The notes beneath the pieces were generated by a model. The model did no database searches and had not been told where the DNA came from. It worked only from the letters and a program-made list of their open reading frames with translations. The position numbers were made by a program, and so were the translations under genes. A stretch of DNA of 13,264 nt from CAYUYH01 sp964449175 (GTDB lineage: Bacteria > Planctomycetota > Phycisphaerae > SM23-33), in assembly GCA_964449175.1 (NCBI GenBank), contig CAYUYH010000051.1, forward strand, positions 1 to 13,264. Reading direction: 5' to 3'. Below are positions 1 through 6,847 of the stretch, piece by piece (within the stretch, counting starts at the first letter, position 1; each line of letters begins with the position of its first letter).

Positions 1-63
1 TTTGGGGCGGGGGGGTGGGCGCCGCCCCCCCCCCCGCAAGACATGATTTCTCCCGGCGGCGCA
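1..63. other. GC-homopolymer-rich window edge, no gene
   Basis: This is non-coding sequence beyond the 3' end of the calcium-pump-like gene. It is dominated by G and C runs (GGGG, then 7 Gs at 9-15, then a 12-C run at about 24-35), with no supportable reading frame or ribosome binding site. The look is that of a low-quality contig end next to a folding repeat. Positions 36-63 can be loosely aligned with the flank of the related element near 10208-10237. Confidence 0.5.
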
Positions 64-118
64 GGTGGCGGGACAGGAGCCCCGCCGCCCCTCAAGGTGG
101 TTTTGAAACCGCTTCTAG
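64..118 (-). repeat. Two-hairpin 3' element, copy A (at ATPase stop)
   Basis: This 55-bp stretch matches 10238-10291 at about 46 of 55 positions with one 1-nt gap. Read on the minus strand it starts with the CTAG that contains the ATPase stop codon, then an imperfect hairpin around GGTTT/AAACC (99-110), then a second hairpin with arms 67-74 and 79-86 around the loop AGGA. In the minus-strand RNA the single arm difference (A73 against C80) becomes a U-G wobble, so the second stem is kept. There is no U tract, so it does not look like a classic intrinsic terminator. It could be a REP-like element, a 3' RNA stabiliser or a factor-dependent termination site. Confidence 0.65.
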
Positions 119-2793
119 TCAGTTGAGCGGCGGCGGGCGACGGTCTTGTATGCCTCGAAGGCTGCGAAGGGCGCCAGCGAGCAGCCGATCGCGATCAGCC
201 ATTGCCCGCCGGTCAGCCAGGCCGTCCCGAAGACACCGCGCAGCGGCGCGACCAGCACCGTGGACACGGCGATCAGGCCTGAGACCGCAAGAGCGCCGAG
301 CAGCTTGGGGTTGCCCAGCGGGTCGAGCTGCCAGAAGTTCCGCGTCTCCGAGCGGAAGCTGTACGCCCGGCTCAGCTCCGCCAGGGTGAGCGTGATGAAG
401 GCCATCGTCTCAGCCAGCACCTCCTCGCCGCCTTCGGGCGCGATATGCCAGCCGATGAAGAAGCTGCCGATCACGGCTGCGGCGATGAACGCGGCGTTGA
501 AGAAGATCACCCGCAGGTGCGGGCCGGTGACGATGCCCTCCTTGGTCTTCCTCGGGCGTCGCATCATCACGCCGGGCTCGGGCGGCTCGACGCCGAGGGC
601 AAGGGCGGGCAGGCCGTCGGTTATGAGGTTTATCAGCAGTATCTGCACCGGGCTGAGCGGCGACGAGAAGCCCACCAGGATCGGGATGAAGACGACGAAG
701 ATCTCGCCCATGTTACAGGCGAGCAGGTAGAGCACAAACTTGCGGATGTTGTCGAAGATAGCTCGGCCTTGCTCGATGGCGTGGACGATCGTGGCGAAGT
801 TGTCGTCGGCGAGGACCATGTCGGCCGTCTCTTTGGCGACGTCCGTGCCGGTGATGCCCATGGCCAGGCCGATGTCGGCGCGTTTAATGGCTGGGGCGTC
901 GTTCACGCCGTCGCCGGTGACGGCCACCACCTCGCCGTTGGCCTGGAGGGCCTGGACGATCCGCAGCTTCTGCTCGGGATGGATGCGGGCGAAGACCCGC
1001 ATGCCGTAGACGCCCTCGCGGAGCTGCTCGTCGGACAGCCGCTCCAGATCCATGCCGGTCAGCACCTTCTCGCCCTCGGAGAGCATGCCGATCTGGTTGG
1101 CGATCGCGCGGGCGGTGATTGCGTTGTCGCCGGTGATCATGACGGTGGATATGCCAGCCGATCTGGCCTCGGCCAGGGCGGGGCGGGCCTCGGCTCGCGG
1201 CGGGTCGATCATGCCCGTCAGGCCGACGAACGTCAGGTCCGCCTCGTCGGCCTCGGCGAGCTTGACCGACTTGGCGAAATCCTTGTGTGCGTAGCCTAGT
1301 AGGCGCAGCGCATCGCTGGCCATGGCGGCCATTACTTCGTGGACCTTGGCCTTGTCGGCGTCGGTAAGTGGAGCGGGCTTCCCCTTGCGGAGGTAGTGCG
1401 TGCACCGCTCCAGCAGCACGTCGGGGGCGCCCTTGACCAGCAACCGCCGGCGAGGGCCAAACTCGTTCACCGTGGACATCATCTTCCTGGCCGAGCTGAA
1501 GGGCAGCTCGTCGACGCGGGCGTGTTGCCCACGGAGCTGGGCGACGGATTGCCCCTGCGCCTCGACGAATTCCACCAGCGCCAGCTCGGTCGCCTCGCCG
1601 AACCGTCGGCCATCGGACTGGATGCCGGCGTCGTTGCACAGCGCGGCGCCGGCCAGGAGGTCCGCCGGGGCGGGCGCGTCGGCGGCGCCCTTGCCGGCGA
1701 GGATGTCCGCCGCGGCGACCGCCTTCGTGACGGTCATGCGGTTTTCGGTCAGCGTGCCGGTCTTGTCGGTGCAGATGCAGGTGGCGCAGCCGAGCGTCTC
1801 GACGGCGGGCAGCTTGCGCACGATGGCGTTGCGCCGGCTCATGTGGTAGACGCCCAGGGCCAGGACAATCGTGGTGACAGCCGGCAGGCCTTCGGGGATG
1901 GCCGCCACTGCCAGGCTGATGGCCGTCATGAACATCCTCTTCGCCACGTCGAACAGCGGCTGACCGTCCGGACCGGCGAAGTGCCACGCAAGCCCAGCTG
2001 CCAGCACCCCCACGCACGTCAGCAGCGTGATTATGCCCAGCAGCTTGCCCAGCCCGGCGAGGTTGCGCTGCAGCGGCGTGACGGTGGCCTTCTCCTGCTG
2101 AAGCATCGCCGCGATGCGCCCGATCTCCCTGTCCATGGCCGTGGCCACCACCAGCCCCCTGCCCCGCCCGTAGGTCACGTGCGTGCCGGCGTAGGCCATG
2201 TTCCCGCGCTCAGCGAGCGGGGTGGCCGACTGGAGCGGGTCGGTGTGCTTGCGGCTGGCGACGGACTCGCCGGTGAGGCTGGCCTCGTCGGCCTGGAGGT
2301 TGACCGCCTCGACCAGCCGCATGTCCGCGGGTACGGCGTCGCCGTCGCGAAGGATCACGATGTCGCCGGGCACGATGTCCTGCGAGCCCGCCTCGATCTG
2401 CCTGCCGTCGCGCAGCAACTCGCAGGTGGGGACGGACATCCTCTTCAGCGCCTCCAGGGCCTTGTCAGCCTTGTGCTCCTGAAAGACTCCCAGCACGCTG
2501 TTCAGCACGAGGATCGCCAGTATCACCACCGCGTCGGTGATCTCCCCGAGCAGCAGGCTGGCAAGGCAGGCGCCTACGAGGATCATGACCAGGACGTCCT
2601 TGAACTGGTCGAGGAACATCCGCGGGATCGTCCGCTTGTGCGGCTCGGGCAGGACGTTCGGGCCGGTGCGTTCCAGGCGGCGGAGGGCTTCGTCGCTGCT
2701 CAGGCCCGTAGCCGGGTCGCAGGAGAGTGCTTCGGCCACCTGTGCGGTTGGACGAGCGTGCCAGTCTGTTTGTCGGGCCTGTTCGACGGGCAC
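115..2793 (-). CDS. P2A-type cation-transporting ATPase (probable Ca2+ pump)
   Basis: This encodes an 892-residue P-type ATPase of the calcium-pump (SERCA/PMCA-like) branch, expected to use ATP to export Ca2+ (possibly Mn2+) across the inner membrane. Visible in order: N-terminal cation-ATPase domain (about 11-50), actuator loop TGES (174-177), helix-4 PEGLP (300-304), phosphorylation motif DKTGTLT with D343, nucleotide-binding KGAPD (454-458), TGDN (554-557), TGDGVND (626-632) and helix-6 NLITDGLPA (722-730). By eye the SERCA calcium ligands are kept: E301, N694 and E697 in helix 5, N722, T725 and D726 in helix 6, and E806 in helix 8, which would allow two ion sites. The start is GTG, supported by AGGAG 9 nt upstream and by the complete N-terminal domain; the next Met is residue 59, too late. 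It has its own promoter behind a terminator, so it is probably monocistronic. The TAG stop lies inside a repeat element. Confidence 0.95.
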   Translation of the reverse strand: MPVEQARQTDWHARPTAQVAEALSCDPATGLSSDEALRRLERTGPNVLPEPHKRTIPRMFLDQFKDVLVMILVGACLASLLLGEITDAVVILAILVLNSVLGVFQEHKADKALEALKRMSVPTCELLRDGRQIEAGSQDIVPGDIVILRDGDAVPADMRLVEAVNLQADEASLTGESVASRKHTDPLQSATPLAERGNMAYAGTHVTYGRGRGLVVATAMDREIGRIAAMLQQEKATVTPLQRNLAGLGKLLGIITLLTCVGVLAAGLAWHFAGPDGQPLFDVAKRMFMTAISLAVAAIPEGLPAVTTIVLALGVYHMSRRNAIVRKLPAVETLGCATCICTDKTGTLTENRMTVTKAVAAADILAGKGAADAPAPADLLAGAALCNDAGIQSDGRRFGEATELALVEFVEAQGQSVAQLRGQHARVDELPFSSARKMMSTVNEFGPRRRLLVKGAPDVLLERCTHYLRKGKPAPLTDADKAKVHEVMAAMASDALRLLGYAHKDFAKSVKLAEADEADLTFVGLTGMIDPPRAEARPALAEARSAGISTVMITGDNAITARAIANQIGMLSEGEKVLTGMDLERLSDEQLREGVYGMRVFARIHPEQKLRIVQALQANGEVVAVTGDGVNDAPAIKRADIGLAMGITGTDVAKETADMVLADDNFATIVHAIEQGRAIFDNIRKFVLYLLACNMGEIFVVFIPILVGFSSPLSPVQILLINLITDGLPALALGVEPPEPGVMMRRPRKTKEGIVTGPHLRVIFFNAAFIAAAVIGSFFIGWHIAPEGGEEVLAETMAFITLTLAELSRAYSFRSETRNFWQLDPLGNPKLLGALAVSGLIAVSTVLVAPLRGVFGTAWLTGGQWLIAIGCSLAPFAAFEAYKTVARRRSTD

Positions 2794-2840
2794 CTGGTGG
2801 GGCTCCTGATCGGGGGCGGTTTTACTGTCGGCAGCGGCGT

Positions 2841-2869
2841 ACGTTACGTCGCCGCGCGCGGACCGTCAA
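2841..2869 (-). promoter_or_regulatory. Putative sigma70 promoter for the ATPase gene
   Basis: On the minus strand TTGACG (2864-2869) is followed by a 17-nt spacer and TAACGT (2841-2846), which keeps the three strongest -10 positions. A transcript starting near 2835 would have a leader of about 40 nt before the GTG start. It lies after the terminator of the upstream operon, as expected for an independent unit. It was read by eye only. Confidence 0.4.
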
Positions 2870-2909
2870 CCGAAATCGGGATCGGCGGCACGGGCGCGGG
2901 CCGGCTGGT

Positions 2910-2943
2910 AAAAGCAAAGGGCGCCCGAGCATTCGGGCGCCCC
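2910..2943 (-). terminator. Intrinsic terminator of the c-di-GMP operon
   Basis: There is a perfect 10-bp inverted repeat (arms 2919-2928 and 2933-2942, loop GCAT). On the minus strand it is followed directly by TTTGCTTTT (2910-2918). It begins 35 nt after the diguanylate cyclase stop codon and separates that operon from the calcium-pump gene. Stem plus U-rich tail is the textbook arrangement and the best terminator in the window. Confidence 0.85.
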
Positions 2944-2977
2944 AGTGGAGAAGGCGCTTCTATTGGTGTGGTGCTTC

Positions 2978-4489
2978 TTAGCCCGCAGCCGACTCCGGCG
3001 AGTTGCCGTAAACCTCGACGCGGTTTCGGCCTTTGCGTTTGGCCTGGTACATGGCGCCGTCGGCGCGGCGGAGGACGTCCGTGGCTGTGTCGCCGGGCGT
3101 GCCGTTCCACTGCGCGACGCCGCAGCTTATCGTGATGGCGGGCTGGTCGTTGCCCCAGCCAGCCTCAACGCCCTTCCGGAGCCTGTCGACTGCTGACATC
3201 GCCTCGGTGGCCGTCGTCTCGGGCATGACCCACACGAACTCGTCGCCGCCGTACCTTGCCAGCGTGTCGTTGGCACGCACCTGCTGCCGCATGATGCCGG
3301 CCAGGGCTGACAGCGCACGGTCTCCCGCGGCGTGGCCATGGGTGTCGTTGACGCCCTTGAAGTCGTCCACGTCGACGACCACGGTGCAGAACGTATGGCC
3401 GTAGCGGCTGGCCCGCTCGCATTCCTCTTGCAGCTTCTCCTCCAGCACGCGCCTGGTGGCCGCGCCGGTCAGGGAGTCCACCTCGCTCTGAGTGCGGGCG
3501 ATGCTGTAGAGCAACGCGTTGGTCAGGTTGGCGCTGAGGACGTCTCTGACAAGCCCTCCCTTGTAGGACAGCAGGTCGCTGGAGACTTCCTCGTCTGCAT
3601 CCATGTTGCACAGGCACATGTAGGCCCAGCGGTCGGGTTCGTCCTCGGTGCCCAGGCCGCCGATTCGCAACGGGACGATCATGCTGGGCGACCGGCCTCC
3701 GAGCTGCTCGCAGCCGGCGGGCACGCCGCCGGTGATGATGTCCGACTGGTTGGCGACGTCGTTGTCGTCGCCGCGCTGGAGAATGAGCTGCTCGGCGGCG
3801 GGGCAACTGTGCCTGGAGATAACCGACGAATCGCCGCTCTCGTCCGGCAGGGCGTTGCGCAGGCAGAGGACGCCAAGCTGCGAGTGGAACAGCTTGGGCA
3901 CCTCGTTGGTGACCAGCTCGACGACCTCGTCGAAGTCCACGCACTTCAGCCCCTTGCTGAGCATGGCGATCTGCTCGGCGGCGGCGTGCATGGCGGTGAT
4001 GCGCTCATTCGAGATGCGCAGCTTCTCGACCGTCTCAGCCAACTGGGCCGTGCGTTCCCTCTCCTCCAGCTCCAGGTGATGGCGCTTGAGCAGGTTGGCC
4101 ACCGTGGAAGAGAACTCGTGCATGTCCTCGATCGGCTTGGAGACGTACTGGTCGAGCAGCTTGCGATTGATGGCCTGTTTGGCGGAATCCAGCCCCGCGT
4201 GCCCGGTCAGCAGGACGCAGGCCACGTCCGGGCTCTCGCCCTTGAGCCTCTCGATCAGGTCCAGTCCGCTCATGCCCGGCATCATCTGGTCGGAGATGAC
4301 CAAGGCCAGCTCCATGCCGTCCTGGGCGGACTCCTCGACGACCTTGTACAGCTCGTCGCACGAACTGACGAAGTCGAAGTAGGACTCGAAGTTCTTGCAG
4401 AGCGGCTCGACCTTTCCAGGCAACGACCGCCCCAGGGAGCTGAGGAACTCCTCGTCGTCGTCTATGCAGATAACCAGGTATTTCTTCAT
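2978..4489 (-). CDS. Response-regulator diguanylate cyclase (REC–GAF-like–GGDEF)
   Basis: This 503-residue cytoplasmic protein is predicted to make cyclic di-GMP from two GTP under control of phosphorylation. The receiver domain (about 3-135) has the acidic cluster DDD 10-12, phospho-acceptor D67 in SDQMMPG, T95 and K118. A charged, probably coiled-coil linker (about 136-172) follows, then a divergent GAF-like region (about 173-330). The GGDEF domain (about 335-495) has metal residues D373 and D375, NDTHGH at 381-386 and an intact GGDEF active site at 414-418. RxxD (R405-D408), five residues before the active site, is the canonical inhibitory I-site, so product feedback is likely. The ATG overlaps the stop of the upstream HD-GYP gene (ATGA), with GGAGG about 10 nt upstream, implying translational coupling. 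No membrane segment is seen. The GAF assignment is weaker than the two end domains. Confidence 0.93.
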   Translation of the reverse strand: MKKYLVICIDDDEEFLSSLGRSLPGKVEPLCKNFESYFDFVSSCDELYKVVEESAQDGMELALVISDQMMPGMSGLDLIERLKGESPDVACVLLTGHAGLDSAKQAINRKLLDQYVSKPIEDMHEFSSTVANLLKRHHLELEERERTAQLAETVEKLRISNERITAMHAAAEQIAMLSKGLKCVDFDEVVELVTNEVPKLFHSQLGVLCLRNALPDESGDSSVISRHSCPAAEQLILQRGDDNDVANQSDIITGGVPAGCEQLGGRSPSMIVPLRIGGLGTEDEPDRWAYMCLCNMDADEEVSSDLLSYKGGLVRDVLSANLTNALLYSIARTQSEVDSLTGAATRRVLEEKLQEECERASRYGHTFCTVVVDVDDFKGVNDTHGHAAGDRALSALAGIMRQQVRANDTLARYGGDEFVWVMPETTATEAMSAVDRLRKGVEAGWGNDQPAITISCGVAQWNGTPGDTATDVLRRADGAMYQAKRKGRNRVEVYGNSPESAAG

Positions 4490-6405
4490 GGCCTTTGCGC
4501 CTCCACTGGCTTGCTAGATGCCCCGTGCGGCTCGCCGTGCTCGCGGGCCGCTTCGTCTCTCATCAGGTTAACGAACAATTCCGCCAGCCTGGGGTCGAAC
4601 TGCGTCCCCGCGCCGGCCTGTATCTCGGCAAGTGCTTGCTCTGGTTGCATTGCTCTGCGATAGGGCCTGGTGGAGGTCATCGCGTCATAAGCGTCGGCGA
4701 TGGCCAATATCCTCGCCCCGAGTGGTATCTCCTCTCCGGCCAGACCATGGGGGTAACCCTTGCCGTCATATCTTTCGTGGTGCGAGCGTATGATCAGCCT
4801 GGCCGAGTCAAGGAAGTGCAGGTGTCGCAGGATCGTTTCAGCCCGGGCAGGATGTTCCCTGACGATGGCCTGCTCGCCGGGGAGCAGACGGCCGGGCTTG
4901 CGAAGGATGCCCTCCGGCACCGAGAGCTTTCCGATGTCATGCAGTGCAGCGGCGTATCTGATGTCCTTCAGCAGGTCGGCCCCGACACCGATGGCTTCTG
5001 CCAGAGTGAGGGCTAGTTGAAGGACCCTGTCGGTGTGGCCTCGGGTGTACTTGTCCTTGGCCTCGACGACGTCCATCAGGCTGGCCATGGTACCGACGTA
5101 GTAGTTCTCCAGCGTGTCGTGGTCCCTGAACCGTCCGATCGTCAGGGCGGCGATGTCGGCTACGAAGGCCAGCAGCAGCCGGTCGTCGCGGGTGGGCGGC
5201 TGGTCCGCCCCACCGAGGCCCACGAGTATGACCCCCAGCAGATCGTCGCGGGCGAGCAGCGGAGCGGCCATGATCTTGGTGGCCGGCGCGTCGGCCTCGC
5301 CGATCTGCACCGGTAATGCCTGCTCATCGAGCACGTCCGGCAGCCGCTGCCTGTGCCCGTTGGCGCCGAGGGCCTCCGCCAGTGCCTTGCAGGCGGCCTC
5401 GGGTAGCTGCGGCGGCGAGCCGCCCTTGGCGCGAAGGACCGTCTTGCCCTCCTCAACCAGGACCACCGCCGTCCAGGGCACCCTCAGCTGGCGGAACAGG
5501 AAGTTGGCTGTGTTTCTCAGTACGGTTTCGCGGCTGTCCGCGCCGGCGATCGCGTGTATAAACTCGAACTGGGCCATCATCCTGTGGCGCTGGGAGATGG
5601 CCCGGCTATGCAAGTGGTATTCGTTGACCAGGCCTCGCACGACGGCTACGAAATCCTCCGGCCTTTCGACGGGCTTGGTGAGGTACTTGTCCAGAAGGCG
5701 CTCGTTGACCGCTCGCACAGCCAGGTCAAGACCGGCGTAGCCAGTCAGCAGCACGCGACGGGTCGATGGACTGACCTGTTTGATCTCGCTGAGCAGGTCC
5801 ATGCCCTGCATTCCAGGCATCACCTGGTCGCAGATGGCGACGGCCAGTGGCCGGTCCAGGGACTGGACGCCGTCGAGCGCCTCAGCCGGGTCGGTGAAGA
5901 ACTCGAAGTCCACGGCGAACAGGCCGGAGACCTTTCCGGTCCCCGGGGCCAGCAGCCAGCCCAGCGATGCGAGGAATTCCCGGTCGTCGTCGACGCACAC
6001 GACGGTGTACTCGGGACGGTTGCTCGCGGCACTGGCGGCCTCTTGGCGGATGGTCTCGACGAGCTCCGCCGGAGGCGTGTCCAGGCGCCAGATCTGGTCG
6101 GAGGTGACGCCGAGCATTGCCGGGCAGTCGGCGGTGTCGCAGTTGGCGGGGACGAGGAAGACGACCACGAGATCCAGAACCAACCCGAGCAGCTCGCGGA
6201 CCGCCTCGGGGGGGAGGTCCTGCGGGGCGTTCGAGGCGATTATCGTGGCGTGGTACTGCCCCGACTCCGCCAGGGCCGGCAGGGCGGCAACATTGTCCAC
6301 GACGGTCAGTTCCCAGCCCTCGGCCTTCATTGTCTGGAATAGGCCGTCGAGCGGGGTGTTGCCCGTCACAGCAGCAGCCACGCGAATGTTGCCTGGCGGT
6401 TCCAT
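4486..6405 (-). CDS. Response-regulator c-di-GMP phosphodiesterase (pseudoREC–REC–GAF-like–HD-GYP)
   Basis: This 639-residue cytoplasmic protein is predicted to hydrolyse cyclic di-GMP. Residues 6-125 alternate beta strands and helices like a receiver, but the usual Asp and Lys positions are lost (SNAP near 58-61), so it is probably a pseudoreceiver. A true receiver (about 132-262) follows, with D139-D141, phospho-acceptor D193 in CDQVMPG, T221 and K244. A GAF-like segment spans about 280-425. The C-terminal HD-GYP domain (about 430-615) has H457, the HD pair H489-D490 followed by IGK, and HHERYDGKGYP at 542-552, so all signature residues are present. The ATG at 6403-6405 has no clear Shine-Dalgarno sequence; the next Met is residue 26. 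It is the first gene of a two-gene operon with the diguanylate cyclase, whose receiver it closely resembles. Confidence 0.93.
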   Translation of the reverse strand: MEPPGNIRVAAAVTGNTPLDGLFQTMKAEGWELTVVDNVAALPALAESGQYHATIIASNAPQDLPPEAVRELLGLVLDLVVVFLVPANCDTADCPAMLGVTSDQIWRLDTPPAELVETIRQEAASAASNRPEYTVVCVDDDREFLASLGWLLAPGTGKVSGLFAVDFEFFTDPAEALDGVQSLDRPLAVAICDQVMPGMQGMDLLSEIKQVSPSTRRVLLTGYAGLDLAVRAVNERLLDKYLTKPVERPEDFVAVVRGLVNEYHLHSRAISQRHRMMAQFEFIHAIAGADSRETVLRNTANFLFRQLRVPWTAVVLVEEGKTVLRAKGGSPPQLPEAACKALAEALGANGHRQRLPDVLDEQALPVQIGEADAPATKIMAAPLLARDDLLGVILVGLGGADQPPTRDDRLLLAFVADIAALTIGRFRDHDTLENYYVGTMASLMDVVEAKDKYTRGHTDRVLQLALTLAEAIGVGADLLKDIRYAAALHDIGKLSVPEGILRKPGRLLPGEQAIVREHPARAETILRHLHFLDSARLIIRSHHERYDGKGYPHGLAGEEIPLGARILAIADAYDAMTSTRPYRRAMQPEQALAEIQAGAGTQFDPRLAELFVNLMRDEAAREHGEPHGASSKPVEAQRP

Positions 6406-6502
6406 GGACTATCTGTCAACGCCCCCAGAGTGCGGGAACCGGCACGGCCTGGCCCCCGCCGACCCAAGAGGGGTGGGGCTGGCGCCTGCGCGCTCAGATA
6501 TG

Positions 6503-6546
6503 GGCAGGCTCCGGCCTGCCGAGGGATAGCCACGCCGCGGGTGGCT
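6503..6546. repeat. Tandem pair of inverted repeats
   Basis: The first hairpin has 7-bp arms GGCAGGC (6503-6509) and GCCTGCC (6514-6520) with a TCCG loop. The second has 6-bp arms AGCCAC (6528-6533) and GTGGCT (6541-6546) with a 7-nt loop. They are only 7 bp apart and neither has a T-rich tail. The arrangement resembles dispersed palindromic repeats; whether it recurs in the genome cannot be seen here. Confidence 0.5.
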
Positions 6547-6747
6547 CGGCACTGAGCAGTACATATGCGCCCTCTATGCAGCCTCCATCGTGGCTGCTGA
6601 TCGAACTGCCGTTCCCGACCTCAGTTCCCATGCCCTCTTGACCCCCATCGGCGTGACATTGGGGCCGCTTAAATAGCCATGGGACATTGGCCGGCAGCTT
6701 TTCCCAGCCGGCGGGAAGGCCCCCCCGCGGGTCTCGTCCCCTGGCAG

Positions 6748-6787
6748 ATCGGCCGCGATGCCCACAGATCGGGGCGCCGCGGCCGAT
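6748..6787. repeat. Perfect 10-bp inverted repeat with 20-nt loop
   Basis: The arms ATCGGCCGCG (6748-6757) and CGCGGCCGAT (6778-6787) are exact reverse complements. CAGATCGG occurs both at the left arm (6745-6752) and in the loop, so part of it is also a short direct repeat. It could be an RNA hairpin or a protein-binding site; nothing in the sequence decides between these. Confidence 0.5.
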
Positions 6788-6820
6788 GCGTTCATTCAGC
6801 TCTATCTATCTGCTTCAATG

Positions 6821-6839
6821 GCCGGGCTTTGCGCCCGGC
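6821..6839 (-). terminator. Hairpin just after the secreted-protein gene
   Basis: There is a perfect 7-bp stem GCCGGGC/GCCCGGC (6821-6827 and 6833-6839) with a TTTGC loop, starting 8 nt past the stop codon on the minus strand. The position suits a terminator or 3' end protector. No U tract follows, so intrinsic termination is doubtful. Confidence 0.4.
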
Positions 6840-6847
6840 AGGGGCGC

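Larger units (their letters stand above)
6406..6847. other. 442-bp structured non-coding region
   Basis: No supportable gene is seen on either strand here, although it is the longest gene-free stretch in the window. It lies upstream of the c-di-GMP operon and downstream of the secreted-protein gene. It contains at least four inverted repeats, annotated separately. It also holds the direct repeat GACATTGG (6655-6662 and 6682-6689) and an AT-richer TTAAATA patch near 6670. I could not find a convincing promoter for the HD-GYP gene, though it should be in here. Confidence 0.6.

Noticed and set aside
15..389. Long open frames on the plus strand opposite the ATPase gene (for example 15-389 and 1339-3135)
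   Set aside because: They are Arg/Pro/Ala-rich shadow frames of a high-GC gene whose minus-strand product carries every P-type ATPase motif; there are no ribosome binding sites or domains of their own.
2796..2808. 13-bp match between the ATPase ribosome-binding region and the hairpin at 10189-10201 (GGTGGGGCTCCTG)
   Set aside because: It is too short and GC-rich, it lacks the second arm of the palindrome, and it is explained by the AGGAG site; probably chance.
6574..6795. A 73-codon minus-strand frame inside the large intergenic region
   Set aside because: It has no recognisable motif and crosses both arms of a 10-bp inverted repeat; its composition is like random GC-rich sequence, and I saw no convincing start signal.
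6821..6839. A confident intrinsic terminator after the secreted-protein gene
   Set aside because: The hairpin is good but no U tract follows, so it is listed only as a low-confidence terminator.
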